A DNA stretch of 64,000 bases from Escherichia fergusonii ATCC 35469 (lineage in GTDB: Bacteria; Pseudomonadota; Gammaproteobacteria; Enterobacterales; Enterobacteriaceae). A model generated the notes under the pieces. The model ran no database searches and was not told the origin of the DNA. It saw only the letters and a list, made by a program, of their open reading frames with translations. Position numbers and translations under genes: made by a program. The stretch lies in contig NC_011740.1 of the NCBI RefSeq assembly GCF_000026225.1, positions 806,001-870,000 on the forward strand. Reading direction: 5' to 3'. Each line of letters begins with the position of its first letter. The stretch's first letter is position 1. This document shows positions 8,489 through 16,542 of the stretch, one piece after another.

Positions 8489-9616
8489 ATGTCCGTCGTA
8501 CATGTCCGTGAAGAGCTTGTTCCGTTATTGACCGAAGTGACCGCGCGCAGCGCCGATTTCGAGCGCCAGCGCCATGTTTCAGACGACATCATTAGCCGCT
8601 TTAAACAGGTGGGCGTCTACCGCGCGCTGGTGCCGAAAATCTACGGCGGCGACGAGTGTTCTCCGGCGCAGTTTTGCGAACTGATTGAGCAAATCGCCAC
8701 CGCAGACGGCTCGGCAGGCTGGGTCGCCAGTTTTGGTATGAGCCCGTTTTATCTCGGTGCGCTGCCGCCGGATACCCTGAAAGAACTCTACCGCGATGGC
8801 CCCGATGTGGTGTTTGCGGGGGGCATTTACCCGACCCACAAAGCGCAACTGGCCGATGGCGGCTATCGCGTAAGCGGTCGCTGGTGCTTTGCCAGCGGCA
8901 GTATGGGCGCATCGGTATTTGGCGTCGGCATTCAGCCGGAAGGGGAGAACATGCTTCCGCGCATGGCGGTGCTGCCGCGCGAAAGCATTCATATCGACCC
9001 GGTGTGGGATACGGTCGGGCTGGCGGGAACCGGCAGCCATGATTTGCTGGTGGATGACGCGTATGTGCCGCAGGAGTGGACCTTTATTCGCGGCGGGTCG
9101 CTGAATCTGGAAGGCGCGCTGTATCGCTATCCGGTGCTGTCGCTCGCCACGCAGGTGCTGTCCGTTGTGGCGCTGGGTGTGGCCCGCGCGGCACTCAATG
9201 AAATCTATCAGATTGCCCATCGTCAGCAGTCCGTCACCGGCGCGCCGCGCCTGGCCGACCGCCCGCAGGCGCAGATGCAAATCGCCCGCTGCGAAGCAGA
9301 ACTACGCTCGGCGCGCGCCTGGTTTTATGAGGCCATTGATGACGTCTGGCAGCGTCTGCTGGTCGGTAATGAGCCGGGCCAGCAGCAGGTCAACGCCCTG
9401 CGTCTTTCCTCTACGCACGTCACCCGCGTGGCGGCAGACGTTGCCCGTCAGGCGCTGGCGCTTAACGGGATGGGCGGCGTCACCATGACCAGCCCGCTCC
9501 AGCGTTATGTGCGCGACACGATGGTGATTACCCAACATGCCTTTATGGGCGACCTCTCGTACCTGAACGCCGGTACGGTCTTTTTCGGCGGCAAACCGCT
9601 GCCGGGTTATCTCTGA
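8489..9616 (+). CDS. iacA: indole-3-acetate monooxygenase IacA (acyl-CoA dehydrogenase fold)
   Basis: This 375-aa protein has the acyl-CoA dehydrogenase fold of group D flavin monooxygenases (relatives of HsaA and HpaB). Motifs include YGGDECSPAQF, IATADGSAGWV, the central SGRWCFASG and the C-terminal NGMGGV...YVRDTM region. In other bacteria IacA starts IAA breakdown by hydroxylating the indole ring and can convert indole to indigo. It needs reduced flavin, which IacG would supply. The ATG at 8489 follows GGGAG at good spacing. It is followed 20 bases later by iacB. Confidence 0.85.
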   Translation: MSVVHVREELVPLLTEVTARSADFERQRHVSDDIISRFKQVGVYRALVPKIYGGDECSPAQFCELIEQIATADGSAGWVASFGMSPFYLGALPPDTLKELYRDGPDVVFAGGIYPTHKAQLADGGYRVSGRWCFASGSMGASVFGVGIQPEGENMLPRMAVLPRESIHIDPVWDTVGLAGTGSHDLLVDDAYVPQEWTFIRGGSLNLEGALYRYPVLSLATQVLSVVALGVARAALNEIYQIAHRQQSVTGAPRLADRPQAQMQIARCEAELRSARAWFYEAIDDVWQRLLVGNEPGQQQVNALRLSSTHVTRVAADVARQALALNGMGGVTMTSPLQRYVRDTMVITQHAFMGDLSYLNAGTVFFGGKPLPGYL

Positions 9617-9636
9617 ATTTCTGAAAGGAGCAACAA

Positions 9637-9987
9637 ATGAGCCAGAACACATTACGCGTACTTTTTTGTATCGGTGTGAACCAGAACTTTTTCGATGCTA
9701 CGCCGGCGGAAGCCAAACAGGTGTGGGGCGCGTTCGGCGTGATGATGAAAGGCATGGAAGAGACGCCGGGTATCCGCATCATCGGCAACATGGATGACGA
9801 TCAGTTGATGGTCGGCCCGTCGACCACCGCCCCGTGGACCACCTACGTGCTGGCGGATGCCGACACCCTGGAAAGCGTGGCGGCGGTCTGCAACCTGTTC
9901 CGCACCACGCCGGTCGGTGAAAGCAAGCTGTGGAAGTACTGCAAGATTGAAGCGCGCGTGGGCCGCGAACTGATTATTCAGGGTTAA
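9637..9987 (+). CDS. iacB: small accessory protein IacB
   Basis: This 116-aa protein has no catalytic motif that I recognise. It probably adopts a dimeric ferredoxin-like fold, as do muconolactone-isomerase and YciI-like proteins. It matches the position and size of IacB, which lies between iacA and the Rieske genes in known clusters and whose role is poorly defined. A strong AAGGAG precedes the ATG. It lies 20 bases after iacA and 10 bases before iacI, so it is surely co-transcribed. Confidence 0.75.
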   Translation: MSQNTLRVLFCIGVNQNFFDATPAEAKQVWGAFGVMMKGMEETPGIRIIGNMDDDQLMVGPSTTAPWTTYVLADADTLESVAAVCNLFRTTPVGESKLWKYCKIEARVGRELIIQG

Positions 9988-9997
9988 GGAGCGGGCG

Positions 9998-10510
9998 ATG
10001 AACTCACAGGATGCGCAGCGTTTGCAACAGCTTGAAGACCAGCAGGACGCGCGGGTATGCATCAGCAACTATATGCGCCTGTGCGACCAGCTTGAAACCC
10101 CGGCGACCGTGCGGGCAATTGGCGCGTTGTTTACCACCAATGCCTGCTGGGAAGGTGTGGGCGAACCGTATGCCACACGCCTTGGCAGGCATGTCGGACG
10201 CAACGCCATTGAAAGCATGATGGCCGGATACGTCAAAACGCCCGCGCATTTTGCGATGAACGCCCATTTTTTGTGCTCGGAAGCCCTTATCCAGCAGCCG
10301 GATGGCCTGCTTTTCGGGCGCTGGCTGATGCTGCAAACCTCCAGTTTTATCGCCGGAGGATCGCATCTCAATGCGGCGGAACTGAACGTGGAGTTTCGCC
10401 GGGAAGCCGGTGTGATGCGAATGCACCATTTCACGACACGCAATCTGTTCAGCAGGCCAGTGGACCACTGGCACGCCGCAGATGTGCTGCCTGTACCTGA
10501 CAATAAATAG
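9998..10510 (+). CDS. iacI: SnoaL/NTF2-like protein IacI
   Basis: This 170-aa protein looks like a SnoaL-like NTF2 fold: an N-terminal helical segment (LEDQQDARVCISNYMRLCDQ), then LFTTNACWEG and alternating strands. IacI proteins of this type accompany iac clusters; an isomerase or ring-modifying role is only suggested. GGAG precedes the ATG. It lies 11 bases before iacC. The order iacB-iacI-iacC matches the Acinetobacter/Enterobacter type of cluster, as I remember it, rather than the Pseudomonas putida arrangement. Confidence 0.72.
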   Translation: MNSQDAQRLQQLEDQQDARVCISNYMRLCDQLETPATVRAIGALFTTNACWEGVGEPYATRLGRHVGRNAIESMMAGYVKTPAHFAMNAHFLCSEALIQQPDGLLFGRWLMLQTSSFIAGGSHLNAAELNVEFRREAGVMRMHHFTTRNLFSRPVDHWHAADVLPVPDNK

Positions 10511-10521
10511 AGAGTCGAGCG

Positions 10522-11823
10522 ATGCAGTGTGATAACCAGATCCCCGTTAAAAATATCGAAGCGAATGTTCCCGACTGCGCGGAAATCGCCGCGCTGGTGC
10601 AGTCTGACCGGGTGCATACCTCACTTTATAATTCCGAGCCCCTGTTCAACCTTGAGCTGGACAGGATCTTTAGCAAAACCTGGGTATGGGTGGCGCATAC
10701 CAGCGAAATCCCGGAAACCGGCAGTTTCAAAACCACCGAGATCGGCACGCAGCCGGTGATCGTCGTGCGCGACCGCAAAGGCAACGTGCATACGCTGCTC
10801 AACCGTTGCCGTCACCGCGCCGCCACCGTGTGCGAACACCGCACCGGCAAAACCAACAGTTTTGTCTGCCCGTATCACGGCTGGGGCTACGCGCTGGACG
10901 GCAGCCTGCGCGGCGTGCCGCACCCGGAAAGCTATGCCGATCAACTGGAAAAAGGCGAGCTGGGGCTGGTGTCGCTGCGCACCGAACAGTACGCCGGCAT
11001 GATCTTCGCCACCTTTAATGAGCACATCGAACCGCTGGAAGATTTCCTCGGTGCGGCGAAAAAGTGGATGGATCTGTTTATGAAGCAGGGCGCGGGTTAT
11101 CCGATTAAAACCGGCCCGGCGCACCGTTTCCGCTTCCCCGGCAACTGGAAGATCCAACTGGAAAATACCACCGACGGCTATCACTTCCCGGTTGTTCACC
11201 GCTCGTTTTTAAGTTCGGTCGATAAGCAGACCGAAGAGATGCTCAACTTTGTTGACGGCAGCGGCTATGTGGAAGATCTCGGCAACGGTCACAGCGTGAT
11301 GGTAATGATCCCGGAACTGGTGGATCTGGAAGCTAATCTTGATGCGCCAATCCCGGAGCGATTTGTTGCGTTGGCCGACGAATTGCGTAAAGACCACGAT
11401 GAAGATCAGGTACGTCGCATTGTGCGTGCAGTCGGCGGTTCCGGCTTTAACCTCAACATTTTCCCCAATATTGCCTGTTCAATGGCCTTCTTCCGCGTGC
11501 TGCAACCTGTCTCGGTGCATGAAACTGAAATTCACCATGCGGTGATCACCATGGACGGCGGCCCGGAAATTGCCAACCAGGCACGTCTTCGTCTGCATGA
11601 ACACTTCCAGGGGCCGATGGGTTTTGGCACGCCGGATGACTCCGAGGCGTGGGAGCGCGTGCAGCGCGGGGCAACGGCGGGCAACGACCTGTGGATCATG
11701 CTTAACCGCGGGCTGGCGGGTGAATACCGCAGTGATGACGGCCTGCGTAGCGACGTGAGCGCTGAAACGGGGATGCGCGCGGCGTATCAACAGTGGAAAA
11801 AACTGATGACGGAGGCGGAATAA
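10522..11823 (+). CDS. iacC: Rieske ring-hydroxylating dioxygenase, large subunit IacC
   Basis: This 433-aa alpha subunit has the Rieske [2Fe-2S] motif C-x-H-x17-C-x2-H visible as NRCRHRA...FVCPYHGWGY (residues about 94-117). The mononuclear-iron motif is visible as TTDGYHFPVVH (residues about 216-226). It would pair with IacD and receive electrons from IacF. In iac pathways this oxygenase acts on the dioxindole-acetate branch leading to catechol. Its stop overlaps the iacD start (TAATG), which indicates translational coupling. All metal ligands look intact. Confidence 0.88.
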   Translation: MQCDNQIPVKNIEANVPDCAEIAALVQSDRVHTSLYNSEPLFNLELDRIFSKTWVWVAHTSEIPETGSFKTTEIGTQPVIVVRDRKGNVHTLLNRCRHRAATVCEHRTGKTNSFVCPYHGWGYALDGSLRGVPHPESYADQLEKGELGLVSLRTEQYAGMIFATFNEHIEPLEDFLGAAKKWMDLFMKQGAGYPIKTGPAHRFRFPGNWKIQLENTTDGYHFPVVHRSFLSSVDKQTEEMLNFVDGSGYVEDLGNGHSVMVMIPELVDLEANLDAPIPERFVALADELRKDHDEDQVRRIVRAVGGSGFNLNIFPNIACSMAFFRVLQPVSVHETEIHHAVITMDGGPEIANQARLRLHEHFQGPMGFGTPDDSEAWERVQRGATAGNDLWIMLNRGLAGEYRSDDGLRSDVSAETGMRAAYQQWKKLMTEAE

Positions 11824-12302
11824 TGACGCCAGATACGGTTCTGATTTCCGCAATGGAAATAATCAATCTCGAAGGCGACTTGCTCGATCAGGGCGAGTTC
11901 AATGCCTGGCTGGAGCTGTGGCAGCGCGATGGTCTGTACATCGTGCCGATCGACCCACAGGAGACGGATTTCAAAAATACCCTCAACTACGCCTGCGACG
12001 ATCACGAAATGCGCGAGCGTCGGGTGAAACGCCTTTACAGCGGTGAGTCAATCTCCACCACGCCGCGTGCCCGCACGCTGCGCACGCTCTCACGCTTCCG
12101 TTTGTTGGATAGCGAGGGTGAGGAAATCGTGGTGCGCGGCGCGCAGTCGCTATGGGAACACCGCAAAGGCTACAGCCGTCACTACGCGGCGGATATCACC
12201 TGGCACCTGCAACCGCAGGGCGACAAGTTGCTGATTAAGCAAAAGGTGATTCGTCTTATCAACAGCGACGATGTGCTGCACAGCATCGGCTACATCCTGT
12301 AA
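11823..12302 (+). CDS. iacD: Rieske dioxygenase small subunit IacD
   Basis: This 159-aa beta subunit of an aromatic-ring dioxygenase has an NTF2-like fold with typical features: FNAWLELWQRDGLYIVPID near the N-terminus and a long beta-strand stretch ending in KQKVIRLINSDD. It is structural and carries no cofactor. It overlaps the iacC stop by one base and precedes iacE by 10 bases, so stoichiometric production with IacC is likely. Confidence 0.85.
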   Translation: MTPDTVLISAMEIINLEGDLLDQGEFNAWLELWQRDGLYIVPIDPQETDFKNTLNYACDDHEMRERRVKRLYSGESISTTPRARTLRTLSRFRLLDSEGEEIVVRGAQSLWEHRKGYSRHYAADITWHLQPQGDKLLIKQKVIRLINSDDVLHSIGYIL

Positions 12303-12312
12303 GGAGTGCGTT

Positions 12313-13053
12313 ATGACGCAAACCGTATTAGTCACCGGCGCGGCCGCCGGGCTGGGCAACGTCATCGCCATGCATCTGTTGTCGCAGGGGTATCAGGTGG
12401 TGCTCTCGGATGTGAGCCTTGCGCGCGCGCAACAGGCGGCGGACAAACTCGATAACGGCGCAGGTCACGTGCTGGCGCTGGAACTGGATATCCGCCAGCC
12501 GCAGGCGTTTGAGCAGGCGCTAAAGGCGATTGAAACCCGCTTCGGCAGCCTGGAGGTGCTGGTGAACAATGCCGCGCTGACCCTGGCGACATCGGTGATG
12601 GAGATTGACGTTGAAGAGTTTGACCGGGTGATCTCCACCAATCTACGCGGCACGTTCGTTGGCTGCCAGACGATTGGGCGCTATTTCGCCAAAAAAGGCT
12701 ACGGGCGAATTATCAATCTGGCGTCGCTGGCCGGACAGAACGGTGGCACGGCCTCCGGGGCGCACTATGCCGCGTCGAAAGGCGGCATCCTGACGCTGAC
12801 CAAAATCTTCGCCCGCGAGCTGGGGAAATCCGGCGTAACGGTGAATGCCATCGCGCCGGGGCCGATGGATCTCCCGTCCGTTCACGCGCTGGTGCCGGAA
12901 GAGAAAATGGCCGGGCTGTTACAGATGATCCCGGTGGGTAAGTTGGGCGATGCCGAATTTGTCGCTCAGGCCGTGGCACTGCTGGCTTCACCGCAGGCGG
13001 CGTTTGTCACCGGGGCGACCTGGGACATCAACGGCGGTCTGTTCATGCGTTAA
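12313..13053 (+). CDS. iacE: short-chain dehydrogenase IacE
   Basis: This 246-aa classical SDR has the cofactor motif TGAAAGLG at residues 8-15, the NNAA motif near 84 and the catalytic YAASK near 150, with a C-terminal GATWDINGG. In Pseudomonas putida IacE has been linked to turnover of 2-hydroxy-IAA to dioxindole-3-acetate. ATG 12313 was chosen because AAGGAG lies just upstream; an in-frame ATG 42 bases earlier falls inside iacD. It is followed 9 bases later by iacF. Confidence 0.85.
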   Translation: MTQTVLVTGAAAGLGNVIAMHLLSQGYQVVLSDVSLARAQQAADKLDNGAGHVLALELDIRQPQAFEQALKAIETRFGSLEVLVNNAALTLATSVMEIDVEEFDRVISTNLRGTFVGCQTIGRYFAKKGYGRIINLASLAGQNGGTASGAHYAASKGGILTLTKIFARELGKSGVTVNAIAPGPMDLPSVHALVPEEKMAGLLQMIPVGKLGDAEFVAQAVALLASPQAAFVTGATWDINGGLFMR

Positions 13054-13062
13054 GGAGTCGCC

Positions 13063-13995
13063 ATGCTGACACTGCATATTATTAAGCGCGAGCTTCAGGG
13101 GGATGTCGTCCTGCTGACGCTTGCCGACGCAACCGGCGCTGAACTGCCTGCGTTCACCGCCGGGGCGCACGTCGACCTGCATCTGACCGACGATCTGGTG
13201 CGCCCGTATTCGCTCTGCGGCGATCCAGCAGATCGCCACTGCTATCAACTGGGCATCCTCAAAGATAGCCAGTCGAAAGGCGGATCGCTGGCGGCACACG
13301 CGCTTCAGGAAGGCGAATCGGTAACGGTGAGCCTGCCGCGCAATCTGTTTGCCCTTGATGCGCGCGCGGCGCACAGCCTGCTGATCGGCGGCGGGATTGG
13401 TATCACGCCGATGCTGGCGATGGCGGCGGAGCTGCACGCCGCCGGGCGCGCGTTTTCGCTGCATTACTGCGCCCGTTCGCGTCCGCAGGCGGCGTTTGTT
13501 GCCGAACTGGAAAAAGCGCCGTGGGCGGATCGCGTCTGGCTGCATTTCAGTGAGGAACAACGCATTGATTTGCCCGCGGTACTGAGTGATGTACCGGCTA
13601 ACACCCATATCTATGTTTGTGGCCCCACGCGGCTGATGGAGGCGGTGAGCGAGCAGGCAAACGCCGCCGGTTATGCGGCTGAAAACGTCCATCAGGAGTG
13701 CTTTAGCGCGGAAGTTGAAGTGAGCGGAAAGGCGTTTGACGTGGTGGCAGCAACCAGTGGGATTACCGTGCGGGTGCTGGAAAACCAGACCATCGTCGAG
13801 GCACTGGCGCAGGCCGGGTTGAAGGTGTGCGTCTCCTGTAAGCAGGGGATTTGCGGCAGTTGCCTGACGGATGTGATTGAGGGCGAGCCGGATCACCGCG
13901 ACAGCTATCTGACAGACGAGGAGAAAGCCGATGGCGACCAGATCCTGCTCTGTTGTTCCCGGGCGAAAAGTGCCCGTCTGATTATCGATCTCTGA
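13063..13995 (+). CDS. iacF: Rieske dioxygenase reductase IacF
   Basis: This 310-aa phthalate-dioxygenase-reductase-type (class IA) electron-transfer protein has three parts. They are a flavin-binding RPYSLCG (near 46-52), an NAD-binding GGGIGITPM (near 109-117), and a C-terminal plant-type [2Fe-2S] domain with ligands in CVSCKQGICGSC and a final LCC. It passes electrons from NADH to the Rieske centre of IacC. All four cluster cysteines are present. It lies 9 bases after iacE and 10 bases before iacG. Confidence 0.87.
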   Translation: MLTLHIIKRELQGDVVLLTLADATGAELPAFTAGAHVDLHLTDDLVRPYSLCGDPADRHCYQLGILKDSQSKGGSLAAHALQEGESVTVSLPRNLFALDARAAHSLLIGGGIGITPMLAMAAELHAAGRAFSLHYCARSRPQAAFVAELEKAPWADRVWLHFSEEQRIDLPAVLSDVPANTHIYVCGPTRLMEAVSEQANAAGYAAENVHQECFSAEVEVSGKAFDVVAATSGITVRVLENQTIVEALAQAGLKVCVSCKQGICGSCLTDVIEGEPDHRDSYLTDEEKADGDQILLCCSRAKSARLIIDL

Positions 13996-14005
13996 GGATT
14001 TCAGC

Positions 14006-14506
14006 ATGAATTTGCAGACCGAGTTTCGTAATGCGATGGCGCAACTGGGCAGCGCGGTGTCGGTGATCACCACCGATGGCCCGGCGGGGAAATTTGGCTT
14101 TACCGCCTCTGCCGTGTGCAGCGTCACGGATCAACCACCGACCCTGCTGGTGTGTATGAACCGCAACTCTTTTGCCAACGGGCACTTCAAGCAAAACGGC
14201 GCGCTATGCGTGAACGTGCTTTCCGGCGCGCATCAGGAGTTATCGGGCATTTTCGCCAATGCGACCCTGCGTTCCGAAGAGCGTTTCGCCTACGACCGCT
14301 GGCAGGTGATGGCGAGCGGCGCGCCGGTACTCAGTTCCGCCGTCGCCAGCTTCGACTGCGTGATTGACGACTGCCATGAAGTGGGCAGCCACACGGTATT
14401 TTATTGCCAGGTGCAGGCGATTCGCATCAGCGAGCAGCCGCGCGGGCTGGTCTATTTTAACCGTCGTTACCATACGGTAGGCGGCGATATTGAGGTGAAA
14501 GCCTAA
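14006..14506 (+). CDS. iacG: flavin reductase IacG
   Basis: This 166-aa flavin-reductase-domain protein of the HpaC type shows MAQLGSAVSVITTDGPAG at the N-terminus, GFTASAVCSV (flavin contact) and the FNRRYHTVG motif near the C-terminus. It would supply reduced FAD or FMN to IacA. It is the last iac enzyme gene and is followed 20 bases later by a transporter on the same strand. Confidence 0.85.
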   Translation: MNLQTEFRNAMAQLGSAVSVITTDGPAGKFGFTASAVCSVTDQPPTLLVCMNRNSFANGHFKQNGALCVNVLSGAHQELSGIFANATLRSEERFAYDRWQVMASGAPVLSSAVASFDCVIDDCHEVGSHTVFYCQVQAIRISEQPRGLVYFNRRYHTVGGDIEVKA

Positions 14507-14526
14507 CCCATTGAGGAGCCTGGCTT

Positions 14527-15855
14527 ATGAGCAATACCGAAGCAGCACCGCACGACCCAAAGCAAATGCGTAAACTGGTGATCGCCTCCGTTCTGGGCAA
14601 TGCGCTGGAATGGTATGACTTCTTTCTCTATGGCACGGCGGCGGCGTTAGTCTTCGGCCCGCTCTTTTTCCCGGTCGGCGGCGACCCGCTACAGGGCACA
14701 TTACTGGCATTTTCCGGCTTTGCGGTCGGTTTTCTGGCGCGCCCGCTGGGCGGCATTGTCTTTGGTCACTTAGGCGATCGCTACAGCCGTAAGATGACGT
14801 TAATCATGACGTTAACGCTGATGGGCGCGACAACCTTCGTCATCGGCCTGTTGCCGGTTTACAGCCAGATTGGCATCTGGGCGCCGATTTGTCTGATCAC
14901 ACTGCGTTTTTTACAAGGCGTGGCCTCGGGCGGCGAGTGGGGCGGCGGCGTATTGATGCTGAGTGAAAACGCCCCGGCATCCAGGCGCGGCTTCTTTACC
15001 GCCTGGAGCCAGATGGGCGTTTCCGGCGGCTTTGTGCTCTCGGCGTTTGCTTTTTACCTGGTGCAGAAGTTGCCGGAATCCGACTTTATGACCTGGGGCT
15101 GGCGCGTGCCGTTCCTGCTGAGCCTGCTGATTTTCCTGGTTGGTGTGTATATTCGCAAAAACATCCGCGAAAGCGAGGCTTTCCAGCAGGCGAAGCCGGA
15201 AGACAAACATGAAAAAATACCGTTGCTGGTGCTGCTGCGCGAACATCCGAAAGCGCTGATGCAGGCGATTGCCCTGCGTCTGCCGGAGAACGGCGCATCC
15301 TATATTTTCTTCACCTTCTCGGTGGTGTACGCCAAACATATTGGTATATCAACGAGCATTATTATCAGCGCGGTGACGCTGGCGATGCTGATTGAGTTTT
15401 TCTCGATCCTGTTCTGGGGTGCGCTCTCCGATCGCATCGGCCTGAAACGCGTCTATTACATCGGCGTGATTGGCCTGCTGGTGATGGCTTTCCCGTTCTT
15501 CTGGCTGGTTTCGACCGGTGAATACAGCTGGATTATGCTGGCGATGTTCCTTGGTCTTCCGGTGTGTCACGGGGCGATGATTGGCACGCAGCCGTGCATT
15601 ATGAGTGATTTGTTCCCGGTGCGCGTGCGCTACTCCGGCCTGGCGCTGGGCCATGAAGTGGGATCTATCTTCTCCGGTGGGCTGGGGCCGATGCTCGCTG
15701 TCGCACTGTTAATCGAATTTGACTCCGCCTGGCCAGTATCGCTGCTGCTGATTGTCTATGCGCTACTGGCGTGGATTGCGTTATTAAGCCTGCCTTCGCA
15801 GGAGACGCCTGTCCTGAGCAAACCGGGAAACCCCATGCCTTACAATGAAATCTAA
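14527..15855 (+). CDS. MFS transporter, metabolite:H+ symporter (MHS) family, iac-associated
   Basis: This 442-aa, 12-segment transporter has the MHS signature GNALEWYDFFLYGTAAALVF at residues about 21-40 and the loop RPLGGIVFGHLGDRYSRKM. It is related to ShiA, ProP and the dicarboxylate/aromatic-acid permeases. It is the last gene of the iac run (20-base gap), so uptake of indole-3-acetate or a breakdown product is probable. The cluster thus has two transporters from different MFS families. The substrate is inferred from context. Confidence 0.8.
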   Translation: MSNTEAAPHDPKQMRKLVIASVLGNALEWYDFFLYGTAAALVFGPLFFPVGGDPLQGTLLAFSGFAVGFLARPLGGIVFGHLGDRYSRKMTLIMTLTLMGATTFVIGLLPVYSQIGIWAPICLITLRFLQGVASGGEWGGGVLMLSENAPASRRGFFTAWSQMGVSGGFVLSAFAFYLVQKLPESDFMTWGWRVPFLLSLLIFLVGVYIRKNIRESEAFQQAKPEDKHEKIPLLVLLREHPKALMQAIALRLPENGASYIFFTFSVVYAKHIGISTSIIISAVTLAMLIEFFSILFWGALSDRIGLKRVYYIGVIGLLVMAFPFFWLVSTGEYSWIMLAMFLGLPVCHGAMIGTQPCIMSDLFPVRVRYSGLALGHEVGSIFSGGLGPMLAVALLIEFDSAWPVSLLLIVYALLAWIALLSLPSQETPVLSKPGNPMPYNEI

Positions 15856-16016
15856 ATATTGCCAGTAAGATAATAGACGTCATGCTTAGCCATTGAGTGA
15901 AACAGACAGTGGAGTAACAGTTAAAATAGTGGGTAAACTTTTTTATCCGCTATTTATCTGTCTTACTGAATTTTTATGAAAGGCTTGAAATTCAGGCGAG
16001 GGAGAGGTTCATGGCG

Positions 16017-16032
16017 CCCTGCAGGAATCGAA
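16017..16032. repeat. distal attachment site of the satellite
   Basis: The 16-mer ccctgcaggaatcgaa repeats exactly the argW T-arm core. Beyond it, toward the iac block, the sequence does not continue as a tRNA-Arg 3' end: on the reverse strand the core is followed by cgccatgaacc instead of a gacacca-type end. Confidence 0.88.
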
Positions 16033-16539
16033 AAAAAACATATCTTTTTGTTTTTAAATAATTATTTTTAGATTTATTTTTTAGATACCATCATGAATAC
16101 CATCAACAGATAAAAAAGTTTCCTTTAGACCATAGAGAACGTCCTATTTCATTCGTTCCAGTAATGATGAACAGAGAGAGGAGAGAACAATATGGCAGGT
16201 GAGTTTGTTAGTCTGCTGTTAGGCTAAAAAGTGAACGGAAAATTTATCATACCCCACGCATGATACAATGCTTATAAAGTAAGATGTCACGATTCGCAAT
16301 CAGCGATATACACGTTCATGTATAGATTTATGAGTTTGTGCACAAAAATGCATCAAAAGTGATTTAAAACTCCATTCCTTAAGGAAATACTATGTATACC
16401 ATAGTAGTGTTGTATCGTAGAATGAGGAATGTAGCAATAAACCTAAGAATGTTTTTCGCAGGGTTCTGAAATTTTTATAATTTTTTAAAAACTATATTTA
16501 ACGTTATCATACAGAGATCTCCGTTTTTAAGAAAGGTGC
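16033..16539. promoter_or_regulatory. AT-rich region upstream of the SEC-C cargo gene
   Basis: This 507-base AT-rich stretch lies just inside the satellite end and has no gene of normal size. It contains an 11-codon open frame at 16192-16227 with a strong purine-rich site (gagagaggagagaa). It also contains the dyads tatcat/atgata (16245-16265) and actatg/catagt around tatac (16389-16405). The dyads could be operators for the gene at 16543. Confidence 0.4.
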
Positions 16540-16542
16540 ATG

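Noticed and set aside
8579..9280. Long reverse-strand open frame (about 233 codons) opposite iacA
   Set aside because: It is a shadow of the GC-rich iacA codons. The translation is rich in Arg/His/Gln with no domain, and the plus strand encodes a clear enzyme. Similar long reverse frames opposite iacC, iacF, fabB, purF and folC were dropped for the same reason.
7262..14506. Reading the cluster as an indole (iif) or phthalate/anthranilate degradation operon
   Set aside because: The combination of amidase, IacB- and SnoaL-like proteins, a Rieske pair plus a separate flavin-dependent monooxygenase and its reductase fits iac. Indole iif clusters are smaller, and phthalate clusters have decarboxylase and dihydrodiol dehydrogenase genes not found here.
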